From assembly GCF_015278125.1 (NCBI RefSeq), contig NZ_JADILO010000001.1, forward strand, positions 186,001-250,000: a stretch of 64,000 nt of DNA. The letters are read 5' to 3'. The DNA comes from Vibrio fluminensis. Its GTDB lineage: Bacteria > Pseudomonadota > Gammaproteobacteria > Enterobacterales > Vibrionaceae. How positions within the stretch are numbered: the first letter of the stretch is position 1; each line of letters opens with the position of its first letter. Positions 56,576 to 64,000 of this stretch are shown in pieces. The position numbers were made by a program, and so were the translations under genes. Under the pieces are notes generated by a model. It did no database searches and was not told the DNA's origin. It saw nothing but the letters and a program-made list of their open reading frames with translations.

Positions 56576-56602
56576 AAAAACGCTCCTTCATGGAGCGTTT
56601 TT
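56576..56602 (+). terminator. Terminator of yggL
   Basis: AAAAACGCTCC-TTCAT-GGAGCGTTTTT. Confidence 0.92.
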
Positions 56603-56775
56603 GTTTTCTAAACCTTAACTTTTTTCCCCTTCACTGCCAATTTATCCTCAAGCAAAGGTTTTCGTTTATTTCTTCCGCTAAAAACCTGTTGAATTGTTCA
56701 AAAAAAGTGATAGAGTTCTCCTGTCGATAGCGACCAGTGCTAACGACTAGCATTTACTCACTAGATGAGTAATTG

Positions 56776-56985
56776 TTCCGATGAAGACTGCAGGAGAGTG
56801 GTTATTAACCAAATTTTAACATTTGGTCAGATTAACCTACCGAAGAAGTAAATCTTTCAGGTGCTACCTAGGTAGCGAGGACTGTAGTTGGAGGAACCTC
56901 TGGAGAGAACCGTTAAATCGGTCGCCGAAGGAGCAAGTTTTGCGCAAGCAAAGTGAAACTCTCAGGCAAAAGGACAGAGGAGTGG
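56776..56985 (+). ncRNA. Tandem glycine riboswitch
   Basis: Two glycine aptamers in series, as in the V. cholerae VCI-II element. Aptamer I (about 56785-56888) contains CAGGAGAG and CCGAAGAAGTAAATCTTTCA followed by GGT. Aptamer II (about 56890-56981) contains GGAACCTCTGGAGAG, CCGAAGGAGCAA and AAACTCTCAGGCAAAAGGAC. Both are conserved glycine-binding cores. The riboswitch controls the AgcS symporter 120 bases downstream; glycine binding is expected to switch expression. Confidence 0.96.
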
Positions 56986-57000
56986 AAAGAAACATCCTGT

Positions 57001-57044
57001 CACTTAGACTCGTCTAAGTGCTCTATCTATTGATCGTCCTTTTT
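57001..57044 (+). promoter_or_regulatory. Expression platform of the glycine riboswitch
   Basis: CACTTAGA-CTCG-TCTAAGTG (57001-57020) is a perfect hairpin. GTCCTTTT (57036-57043) can pair with AAAAGGAC (56968-56975) in the 3' side of aptamer II, giving an alternative, T-rich-ended structure that competes with the aptamer. The pairing is seen; its regulatory role is inferred. Confidence 0.6.
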
Positions 57045-57104
57045 ATATTGGACTGTCATGCCTTTCCCTCTTCTCCTTAAAGCTTTATTAATTAAGGGGA
57101 AACC

Positions 57105-58475
57105 ATGAATAACCTTCATACATTACTAAAAACTATCGACGACTTTGTCTGGGGTCCACCACTACTAATTCTATTAGTTGGTACAGGTATATACTTCACT
57201 TTTCGTCTAGGTCTACTGCAATTTAGATACCTGCCAACCGCGTTTAAAATGATCTTCAGTAAAGACGATTCGGATAAACAAGGTGATGTATCGAGCTTCG
57301 CTGCACTGTGTACTGCGCTCTCTGCCACTATTGGTACAGGTAACATCGTCGGTGTTGCTACCGCTATCAAACTGGGTGGTCCTGGTGCTCTATTTTGGAT
57401 GTGGCTCGCTGCCCTATTCGGCATGGCAACCAAATACGCTGAATGTCTACTGGCGGTAAAATATCGCCGTATCGACGACAATGGTGAAATGGTTGGCGGC
57501 CCAATGTACTACCTACAATATGGTGTAGGCTCAAAAGCGTTAGCGATCATGTTTGCTATCTTTGCGCTTGGCGTCGCGTGTTTCGGTATCGGTACATTCC
57601 CGCAAGTGAATGCCATCCTTGACGCAACTGAGATTTCGTTTGGTATTTCCCGTGAAATTGCAGCCAGTGTTTTGACTCTACTGGTGGCGTTTGTAACGCT
57701 AGGCGGTATTCAGTCTATCGCAAAAGTCGCAGGTAAAGTGGTACCAACCATGGCGCTATTCTATGTACTAGCGTGTTTGAGCGTGATCATCATGAATGCC
57801 GACCAACTACTACCAGCCGTTGAACTCGTGCTCACTTCTGCATTTACTTCAACAGCAGCAACTGGTGGTTTCTTGGGTGCAAGCATTATGCTGGCTATCC
57901 AATCTGGTATTGCTCGCGGTGTCTTCTCTAACGAATCTGGTCTTGGTAGTGCACCTATGGCAGCAGCGGCTGCGAAAACAGACTCTTGTGTAAAACAAGG
58001 TTTGATTTCAATGACAGGTACGTTCATTGATACCATCATTATCTGTACCATGACTGGTCTTGCGCTAATCCTTACCGGCGCTTGGCAAAGCGACTTCGCT
58101 GGCGCCGCGATGACAACTCACGCGTTTGCGGTTGGCTTGAATATGGACACATTCGGTCCAATGCTGATCTCTATTGGCCTGATGTTCTTCGCTTTCACCA
58201 CCATTTTGGGTTGGAACTACTACGGTGAGCGTTGTGTTGTCTTCCTATTGGGTACTAAAGCGGTTCTACCTTACAAAATTATCTTCGTAGCACTCGTCGC
58301 ATCAGGCGCTTTCTTGCACCTAGATATGATTTGGATTATCGCGGATATCGTCAATGGCCTAATGGCAATCCCTAACCTGATTGGCCTGATTGCTCTGCGC
58401 CAAGTGGTGATTGAAGAGACGAAAATATTCTTCTCTGCCAACAACGAGAGCACACTGGACTCAGTGAAAGCCTAA
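57105..58475 (+). CDS. Glycine/alanine:sodium symporter (AgcS family)
   Basis: A 456-residue inner-membrane symporter. SATIGTGNIVGVATAIKLGG and MVGGPMYYLQYGVGSK are AgcS signatures, and NESGLGSAPMAAAAAKTD carries the substrate-site region. Ten to eleven helices. The upstream glycine riboswitch points to glycine as a physiological substrate. Start ATG has GGGGAAACC upstream. Terminator at 58499. Confidence 0.94.
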   Translation: MNNLHTLLKTIDDFVWGPPLLILLVGTGIYFTFRLGLLQFRYLPTAFKMIFSKDDSDKQGDVSSFAALCTALSATIGTGNIVGVATAIKLGGPGALFWMWLAALFGMATKYAECLLAVKYRRIDDNGEMVGGPMYYLQYGVGSKALAIMFAIFALGVACFGIGTFPQVNAILDATEISFGISREIAASVLTLLVAFVTLGGIQSIAKVAGKVVPTMALFYVLACLSVIIMNADQLLPAVELVLTSAFTSTAATGGFLGASIMLAIQSGIARGVFSNESGLGSAPMAAAAAKTDSCVKQGLISMTGTFIDTIIICTMTGLALILTGAWQSDFAGAAMTTHAFAVGLNMDTFGPMLISIGLMFFAFTTILGWNYYGERCVVFLLGTKAVLPYKIIFVALVASGAFLHLDMIWIIADIVNGLMAIPNLIGLIALRQVVIEETKIFFSANNESTLDSVKA

Positions 58476-58498
58476 CCTCGTCACTAAATTCAAGCGAT

Positions 58499-58528
58499 AA
58501 AAAACGCGGCTACTTAGCCGCGTTTTTT
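58499..58528 (+). terminator. Terminator of the symporter gene
   Basis: AAAAACGCGGC-TACTTA-GCCGCGTTTTTT, with T runs on both strands; it may also serve the converging LysE gene. Confidence 0.92.
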
Positions 58529-58548
58529 ATCTTTAATTTTTCTCAACA

Positions 58549-59178
58549 CTATTTATCTTCAAGCAACAGCTTGACGCCCAGCGCCACCAGCACAACACCG
58601 GTTGTCGCTTCCATCCAAGTCATAAAACGGCTGCTCTTAAGCAAACCTTTTGCGGTATCTAAAGCGCCAGCTAAACCACATTGCCAAATCATCGCTATCA
58701 CAAAGTGAATCGCCGCCATAAGCAGTGACTGGGCAAAAGCTGAGCCTTCTGGATTAATAAACTGCGGCAAGAAAGCAAGATAGAAAACCGCGGTTTTAGG
58801 ATTCAATACGTTAGAAAGAAAGCCCTCGCGCAATGAACGCTTTAAATTCAAGCTCTGCTGGTTCAAGGTTAATTCTGAAGGCATCGCCTGCCCTTTCGTC
58901 AAAGCTCGTAAGCTCGAGAAGCCTAACCAAATCAAATACGCCGCGCCTACCAATTTGACCGCAGCAAACAACTGTGCCGATTGAGCCAACAGCGCTGAAA
59001 TACCAATAGCGGAAAACGTTGCATGGACAAACAAGCCCAAACAAATACCCAAACTGGTTGTCGCACCATCCACCACGCCCCCGCGTGAAGAGTTACGAAT
59101 CACCAGTGCGGTATCCACACCTGGAGTTAAAGTTAAAATAGTAATCGCGATTAAAAAAGCTTCAAAATTGACAATCAT
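58549..59178 (-). CDS. LysE/RhtB family amino-acid exporter (second copy)
   Basis: A 209-residue six-helix exporter. TILTLTPGVDTALVIRNSSR is the family N-terminal signature, and GFLSNVLNPKTAVFYLAFLP the NPK block. It is a distant paralogue of the protein at 27543-28172. AAGGA is about 9 bases before the ATG. Substrate unknown. Dispersed repeat C lies directly upstream. Confidence 0.9.
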   Translation of the reverse strand: MIVNFEAFLIAITILTLTPGVDTALVIRNSSRGGVVDGATTSLGICLGLFVHATFSAIGISALLAQSAQLFAAVKLVGAAYLIWLGFSSLRALTKGQAMPSELTLNQQSLNLKRSLREGFLSNVLNPKTAVFYLAFLPQFINPEGSAFAQSLLMAAIHFVIAMIWQCGLAGALDTAKGLLKSSRFMTWMEATTGVVLVALGVKLLLEDK

Positions 59179-59205
59179 ACTGCTGCGTCCTTGTAGTTGT
59201 ACTTT

Positions 59206-59330
59206 CTTTATACCGCTAACTTAGCGACTTGGAAATAGTTCACTATGCCCCTTCGCAATTTTCCTTGCACTCGTATCAGTGGCAATGCTTTGAATCCAGC
59301 ACCTTTAAGTCACTTGAATAAATTGTCACA
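59206..59330 (+). repeat. Dispersed Vibrio repeat, copy C (internally deleted)
   Basis: It starts TTTATACC, skips most of the interior, and resumes at ACTTGGAAATAGTTCACTAT, then CGCAATTTTCCTTGCACTCG, GCTTTGAATCCAGCACCTTT and AAGTCACTTGAATA, the counterparts of the right end of copy B. It fills the divergent region between the exporter and the carboxypeptidase genes. Confidence 0.75.
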
Positions 59331-59400
59331 ACAAACAATTTATCTTCGCCACACTGATTGCTAGACTGAGGTATCTTTCCTATTTAGAAGGCCTAACCCG

Positions 59401-60978
59401 ATGAGCGCATTCGAAAAACTGGTTTCTCACTCAAAGAAAATTGCCCATTTTAATCACCTAGCCGCCATTTGCGGTTGGGACCAAGCTTCGATGATGCCAA
59501 GTGGCGGTAATCAAGCGCGTTCTGAAGCAATGGCAGAACTGTCCGTTCACATTCACTCACTACACACGCAACCGCAACTGGCAGACTGGTTTGCCGAAGC
59601 GGAACAAGAACCCCTAACCACCGATCAATCGGCAAGTTTGCGCGAACTAAAAAGACAGTGGCAACAGGCGAATTTACTGCCTGAAGATCTCGTTCAGGCG
59701 AAGTCACTGGCCGGTTCAAAATGCGAGCACGCATGGCGCACACAACGTAAACAAAACGACTGGCAAGGTTTTGAAAAGAACTGGGCGGAAGTGGTAAAGC
59801 TCTCGCAAGAAGAAGCGCAGTTACGCGCTGATGCAAATGGCTTGACGCCTTATGACGCTATGCTCGACATCTATGAACCGGGAACCTGTTCAGCGTCACT
59901 CGATACTTTATTCGCAGATGTGAAACTTTGGCTACCAGAGATGATCGATCAAGTGATTGAAAAGCAGGCGAGTGAAGCTTTTATTGAGCCAACTGGTCAA
60001 TTTGCCGCTGACAAGCAAAAGGCACTGGGGCTTGAAGTGATGCAGCTGCTGCAATTTGACTTCGAGCACGGCCGCCTCGATGAAAGCGTGCACCCATTCT
60101 GTGGTGGCGTACCAAGCGATGTGCGTATTACCACTCGCTACAATGAAAATGAGTTTGTGCAATCACTGATGGGGATTGTGCATGAGACAGGCCACGCGCG
60201 TTACGAGCAAGGCTTGCCAAAAGCACTAGCTGGCACACCAGCGGGCGAAGCGCGCTCAATGGGCATTCATGAATCACAATCACTGTTTTTTGAGATGCAA
60301 GTAGGCCGTAGCGATGCGTTTATTGCGCACTTAGCAAACCTTGCCGGCAAGCACTTTAACACTGCCAGTCCTGAGCTATTCTCGCAGCAGAATTTCCAAA
60401 AGCTCTACACTCGTGTGAAGAAAGATTTCATCCGCGTCGATGCCGATGAACTCACCTACCCTGCGCACGTCATTCTGCGTTACGAGATTGAACGCGATTT
60501 GATTAACGGCAACATCAAGCACACTGACGTTCCAGAACTTTGGAACCTGAAAATGCAGCAATACCTTGGCCTATCAACCGAGGGTAACTACAGCAATGGC
60601 TGTATGCAGGATATTCACTGGACAGATGTCAAGGGAACAGTCAACACTAATGGAAAACGCCTTGCAAAACATAACTATAAAGATGGGTGTATGCAAGACA
60701 TTCACTGGTGCGATGGAAGTTTTGGGTACTTCCCAAGTTATACACTAGGAGCTATGTACGCAGCACAATTTATGGCTGCGATGAAGAAAACCGTTGATGT
60801 GGACGCTGCAATTCGAAGCGGTGATCTAACTCCTATCTTCACTTGGCTTAGTGATAACATTTGGACCAAAGGTAGCTTGCTAACGACTAATGAGTTAGTC
60901 AAGCAAGCTACTGGTGAAACACTCAACGCTGCGTATTTCAAAGATCATTTGAGAACTCGATATCTAGACAAAGCATAA
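59401..60978 (+). CDS. M32 carboxypeptidase with an internal duplication
   Basis: A 525-residue cytoplasmic metallocarboxypeptidase (M32, Thermus carboxypeptidase family). The zinc motif is HETGH at 261-265, and the third ligand glutamate is in MGIHESQSLFFE. The family is normally close to 495-500 residues. The extra length is explained by an internal repeat: NYSNGCMQDIHWTD (396-409) recurs as NYKDGCMQDIHWCD (425-438), joined by VKGTVNTNGKRLAKH. The segment lies beside the conserved end of the catalytic region, so activity may be affected. Codons after the second copy are more AT-rich than before. The reading frame stays open to the usual C-terminus. Confidence 0.9.
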   Translation: MSAFEKLVSHSKKIAHFNHLAAICGWDQASMMPSGGNQARSEAMAELSVHIHSLHTQPQLADWFAEAEQEPLTTDQSASLRELKRQWQQANLLPEDLVQAKSLAGSKCEHAWRTQRKQNDWQGFEKNWAEVVKLSQEEAQLRADANGLTPYDAMLDIYEPGTCSASLDTLFADVKLWLPEMIDQVIEKQASEAFIEPTGQFAADKQKALGLEVMQLLQFDFEHGRLDESVHPFCGGVPSDVRITTRYNENEFVQSLMGIVHETGHARYEQGLPKALAGTPAGEARSMGIHESQSLFFEMQVGRSDAFIAHLANLAGKHFNTASPELFSQQNFQKLYTRVKKDFIRVDADELTYPAHVILRYEIERDLINGNIKHTDVPELWNLKMQQYLGLSTEGNYSNGCMQDIHWTDVKGTVNTNGKRLAKHNYKDGCMQDIHWCDGSFGYFPSYTLGAMYAAQFMAAMKKTVDVDAAIRSGDLTPIFTWLSDNIWTKGSLLTTNELVKQATGETLNAAYFKDHLRTRYLDKA

Positions 60979-60989
60979 ACCAATGTGCA

Positions 60990-61013
60990 GAGTCCGCGTG
61001 CTTTCGCGGACTC
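60990..61013. other. Strong hairpin after the carboxypeptidase gene
   Basis: GAGTCCGCG-TGCTTT-CGCGGACTC, a perfect 9-base-pair stem 12 bases past the stop. No T run on either side, so it may be a factor-dependent terminator or a 3' stabiliser. Confidence 0.6.
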
Positions 61014-61183
61014 AAAATGGACACTCGATATTCATGCTAGTTATTCTAATTAGCTTTATCTGATAGCTAACGGCAAACTAGGTGGCTAACAAACATGCCG
61101 CTCAGCGAAATTGAACACCTCAAACACCCTGCAAAACCAGACCTAAAATGCCCAGTGTTTGTTTGTCAGTCTAAAGGGTTTTG

Positions 61184-61768
61184 TTATGCATTTAGCAGCA
61201 AGTACACCATCAATGACATCACTGTCAATGAGATGGGTAATCTATAGAACACTGATAACGTTGCCATTTTATCTAGAAATTGGCTATATCTTGATGTGAG
61301 AAATGCAAGATACCAAACAATTAGGTTAAAGCAGATGACAAAAAATAAAGAAACTACTACTCCTGAACCGAAAAGCCCTGCTTGCCACCATGTTAACGTG
61401 TCATAGGGCAGAAAAAACAATTGACCTACAACCAACCCTAAAGTTAAACAGCCAACAGAGTACGTATTTAATAAAACCCTGTTTGTAACATAAGAAATAC
61501 CACGTGTTTTGGGAAGCAGCAAACATGCCCCAAAGAGTAACACCCCTAGACTACCGATTAAATTCCAAAAATTTGGCGCTTTACCCTCATTAATAGCCTT
61601 AGAATAAAACTCAGATTCAGGGTAACAATAAGAACTCCACAGCACGAATAGAAAAGCAGGTAAAAACCAAGAAAAAAACGAAATCAATGCCTTTACGTAA
61701 TCCTCATCTTTCGGTTTTAATGCTGTCTTACCAAAATGATCGGTAACTCTTACTCCAATTTTCATCAT
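61184..61768 (-). CDS. Unknown multi-helix membrane protein (accessory region)
   Basis: A 194-residue protein I do not recognise. It has about five helices (for example ISFFSWFLPAFLFVLWSS, and GVVVSLFFVICFNLIVWYL). Start: the ATG at 61768 has AGAGG 6 bases upstream; a longer frame to 61828 is not supported. Base composition is AT-rich relative to the window. The stop TAA is followed by CAAAACC, a pattern often seen at the start of integron attC sites. Confidence 0.65.
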   Translation of the reverse strand: MMKIGVRVTDHFGKTALKPKDEDYVKALISFFSWFLPAFLFVLWSSYCYPESEFYSKAINEGKAPNFWNLIGSLGVLLFGACLLLPKTRGISYVTNRVLLNTYSVGCLTLGLVVGQLFFLPYDTLTWWQAGLFGSGVVVSLFFVICFNLIVWYLAFLTSRYSQFLDKMATLSVFYRLPISLTVMSLMVYLLLNA

Positions 61769-61828
61769 GTTAACCTCTGATACCAAACGCCTGCTAAAGT
61801 GCAGATAACTATTATGATACCTGAGCAA

Positions 61829-62159
61829 GTCTGCGTAATCACTAAACCCAAATAACCAAATCAGCAGAGTTGCTTACACCTCAACTGAGCCTGAAGATAA
61901 CCAGAAAACAACTGTTTAACCATTTTTTTGAATAGAGCGTGCTGAGGTTAACCAATAAGTGTATAGCGACCCAAGCAATGTTGGTTGCCAGCGGAGAGAC
62001 TGCAATAAGAGATCCTCAATATGTGTTTGTCGCAAGCAATACTTAATGACCGAAATGACAAAACGAAATAGATAAACTTTGTTGTTCGCAGATCATTGGC
62101 TTATAACGCAGTCAGCGGGATGTTATCGCCCATTGACAGGTAGAAGGCTCATATGTTTG
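61829..62159. other. Intergenic region in the accessory segment
   Basis: No gene seen. On the plus strand TTATAACGC (62101-62109) and GTTTGTTATA (62155-62164) bracket about 64 bases directly downstream of the 286-residue gene's stop; TATAAC and GTTATA are inverted. This is attC-like in layout, but the core boxes do not fit RYYYAAC/GTTRRRY. Confidence 0.3.
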
Positions 62160-63020
62160 TTATACCGTTGTTTCACGCTGATTTGCTTTAAATTGCTCAA
62201 TAGACTCCTTAATCGTTTCACGAGACTCAAACTCTGTAATGCAAGAGTAAAGCATCCACTGATGAATTAGCTTTGGTTGAGCACGAAACGCGATAAACGA
62301 GTTGATTTTTGCATACCTCTGTAAAGACTTAGATTTAGTGTATATTTTTGCTTTCAAAAATGCCCGTTCGTACGCAAGGAAATAGTAAAAACAATAGATG
62401 TATGGCAGCAAACTAACAGATAGCAACATGGGGACGAGAAAATCACGAAATGTCCCGATACTGAAAAATTTAGTTGGTTCGCTATAGATGTTTAGCAACG
62501 AATCAATGAGTAAGAACAGCCCCAAAATAGCGATGGTTACATCGACTACTTTTTTCACTGGTAGATGTTTCGGTTTCACGGCGAAAGCACTGCAAAAACT
62601 AAGAAACGTCAATAATGACACTAAAATTAATTCCTCCACAAAACTATATGAATGAAATGCCACCAAAAATTCAACAAGCACTATTAATTTTAACTGACTA
62701 TTTAAGGACTCTCGAAGAAACTCGATAGGTTCGCTAACTTTCGTTGTTTTTAATAGCTGAACGAATGCGACAAACACAAACCATAATATGGTATTTTTTA
62801 ACTGACCAACATTCCAAACATCAATACGCTCAAGTAAGAAAACCACGAAGATTGTATAAACGGCTAGTGTCGCAAGCGTAATGATAATTGTCTTCTGTAG
62901 CATAGATCGGGCAATACAACCTAGCGAACGTCGTACTTCTGAGTCTTTAATCATCATCAAAGCAAAGAAGACAATTATGATAGTCGCCGAGGCTAATTCT
63001 CGATTATTGAATACGTTCAA
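62160..63020 (-). CDS. Unknown conserved-type membrane protein (accessory region)
   Basis: A 286-residue protein with about six or seven helices. N-terminal NVFNNRELASATIIIVFFAL and the block WNVGQLKNTILWFVFV recall a family of unnamed membrane proteins that I have seen repeatedly in accessory regions of many bacteria (recollection, not a search). Start: TTG at 63020 is preferred because GAGGAG lies 4 bases upstream; a GTG at 63032 overlaps that site. No function is assigned. AT-rich. The TAA stop again is followed by CAAAC. Confidence 0.65.
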   Translation of the reverse strand: MNVFNNRELASATIIIVFFALMMIKDSEVRRSLGCIARSMLQKTIIITLATLAVYTIFVVFLLERIDVWNVGQLKNTILWFVFVAFVQLLKTTKVSEPIEFLRESLNSQLKLIVLVEFLVAFHSYSFVEELILVSLLTFLSFCSAFAVKPKHLPVKKVVDVTIAILGLFLLIDSLLNIYSEPTKFFSIGTFRDFLVPMLLSVSLLPYIYCFYYFLAYERAFLKAKIYTKSKSLQRYAKINSFIAFRAQPKLIHQWMLYSCITEFESRETIKESIEQFKANQRETTV

Positions 63021-63032
63021 AATACTCCTCAC

Positions 63033-63323
63033 TTATGAGAACAGTATAACTGTCATTAGACCTTAAATTTCTACATTTAAATGCTAATTTTTCTATCTAG
63101 TTCTTTGTTATCACAAGTTTAAATGAAATTTTCATTATAAACAGTGGGTTATATTTAAGAATCAGAACGTCAAATCCAAACTATACTGTTAATCTGCATA
63201 GTTTAATGTAAGCGGCTAACGCATAGGCTTTTAATTAAAGAAAAGGCTTGAATGAGGTGATATGAGTCACCATACGACTACGATGACTCAACGGCATCTC
63301 CTTAACGACTAGCTAAGCTTCAA
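63033..63323. other. Intergenic region with nested inverted repeats
   Basis: No gene seen. GTGA-TATGAG-TCAC (63258-63271) and GAGTCA...TGACTC (63266-63291) are nested inverted repeats. GGCTAACGC on the plus strand (63212-63220) recalls an attC end. It lies downstream of the coiled-coil gene. Confidence 0.3.
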
Positions 63324-63986
63324 CTATCGTTCCCTACCTCTGCTATTTCGATTTGACTGCCCCTTTTCAAACAAATCCAAATCAATATCTGCGGCAAGCA
63401 GCAACTGACGAATTTCAGCCGACACATCAAAATCAAGCTTTTCTGCGATTTGTTCTGTGAACTCTCGAACTGCTCTCGGATACTTTTTATGCTTAGCTTG
63501 CATCAGCATATAAGCATCAACTAAAATCTCTTTAATCAACTGTTTAGTTCGCTGATCTGCACCTACTAGTTGAGCTTCTTTTTCAGCTAACAATAACTCA
63601 GCTTGAGCGAGTTCACCGTTTTTTTCTAACAAACGCTCTTCATAATAAATATAGCGATTTGTGGCTTCTTGAAGTTCGAGTTGGTAATAGCTTGTCTTTC
63701 GCTCGATTTCTTCGAGTTCGTCCGCTTTTAATTTGAGATTAGCATGTAACGTATCAAGCTGACTGACCATCGCATCAAATTTATCGGATTCGTCTGCTCG
63801 TTCATCTTTTAGCTCTTGTACTTCAGCTGTTAAACTCTCCATTAGGCGAGTCTGATAGTTAAAATCTCTTTGTGATTTAGGAAGTTTTGCTTGGCGAAGC
63901 ATAGATTGATACCGTTCGGTCTTTTTTTCAGTCTCTTCAGTAAACTCTGCATCTAAACCTTTAGGGTTCAGCAATTTAGTGTTCAT
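63324..63986 (-). CDS. Unknown coiled-coil protein (accessory region)
   Basis: A 220-residue soluble protein, mostly coiled coil from about 40 to 150 (TAEVQELKDERADESDKF, and KADELEEIERKTSYYQLELQ). The C-terminal ~70 residues (AYMLMQAKHKKYPRAVREFT onward) look globular, followed by a basic tail (NRNSRGRER). I do not recognise the family. The ATG at 63986 is near the window edge, so an earlier start cannot be excluded. It is the first of three co-oriented genes. Confidence 0.6.
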   Translation of the reverse strand: MNTKLLNPKGLDAEFTEETEKKTERYQSMLRQAKLPKSQRDFNYQTRLMESLTAEVQELKDERADESDKFDAMVSQLDTLHANLKLKADELEEIERKTSYYQLELQEATNRYIYYEERLLEKNGELAQAELLLAEKEAQLVGADQRTKQLIKEILVDAYMLMQAKHKKYPRAVREFTEQIAEKLDFDVSAEIRQLLLAADIDLDLFEKGQSNRNSRGRER

Positions 63987-64000
63987 GAATGTTTGTACCA

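Noticed and set aside
61081..61186. Integron attC site called outright
   Set aside because: GGCTAACAAAC and GTTTTGTTATGC are suggestive ends, but the core heptamers violate the consensus and no integrase is in the window. Kept only as part of a hypothesis.
1..64000. CRISPR arrays, tRNA and rRNA genes
   Set aside because: Read through both strands for regular direct repeats with spacers, GGTTCRANNCC tRNA arms and rRNA conserved blocks; none was recognised by eye. A covariance search would be decisive.

Overview
The window looks like core chromosome of a Vibrio (Gammaproteobacteria, Vibrionales). This rests on marker combinations rather than one gene: a TtpC/DUF3450 TonB module, a TfoX competence regulator, a PanP-type aspartate decarboxylase, the long PurC form, HexR, a SulA with a LexA box, and a tandem glycine riboswitch in front of an AgcS symporter, as in V. 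cholerae. Species and chromosome cannot be fixed from the sequence alone.

Layout. 1-3.7 kb: iron uptake on the minus strand (TonB-dependent receptor, DUF3450 protein, partial TtpC) with two Fur-like boxes. 3.9-9.9 kb: the acid-inducible lysine decarboxylase system cadC-cadB-cadA, minus strand. 10.2-10.9 kb: a truncated dispersed repeat in front of a DUF417 membrane protein that ends in a heptamer tandem repeat. 11-17 kb: a CpxAR-like two-component pair beside a TAXI-type TRAP transporter. 17.5-21.4 kb: glycerophosphodiester phosphodiesterase, sulA, purC and a LysR regulator. 21.4-22.8 kb: a REP-associated tyrosine transposase with flanking repeats. 22.8-25.2 kb: the YjjI/YjjW glycyl radical enzyme and activase. 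25-35 kb: an amino-acid-type chemoreceptor, LysE exporter, tfoX, HDOD protein with lysO, panP and hexR. 34.8-43.4 kb: Fe-alcohol dehydrogenase, grxA, ybjL, metE/metR with MetJ boxes, a full-length copy of the dispersed repeat, and two small conserved genes. 43.6-59.2 kb: ygiQ, a second chemoreceptor, hdeD-like gene, serC, ydgA, an unusual cyclic-nucleotide-domain histidine kinase with its response regulator, an outer-membrane protein, a 52-residue membrane protein with a coiled-coil partner, yggL, the glycine riboswitch with its symporter, and a second LysE exporter.

59.4-64 kb: the most unusual stretch. An M32 carboxypeptidase carries a diverged internal duplication (copies 29 residues apart) that reads like a junction between two versions of the gene. 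Right after it come three unrecognised, AT-rich, co-oriented genes, which I read as the start of an accessory island running off the window.

Themes. Amino-acid and acid homeostasis recur: CadBA, LysO, two LysE-type exporters, glycine symporter, chemoreceptor, HdeD-like protein, PanP, MetE and SerC. A family of short repeats with inverted ends TATACCnAAnTAACCT-like (four copies or fragments) is scattered between operons. Most operons end in clear intrinsic terminators. No rRNA, tRNA or CRISPR array was recognised.
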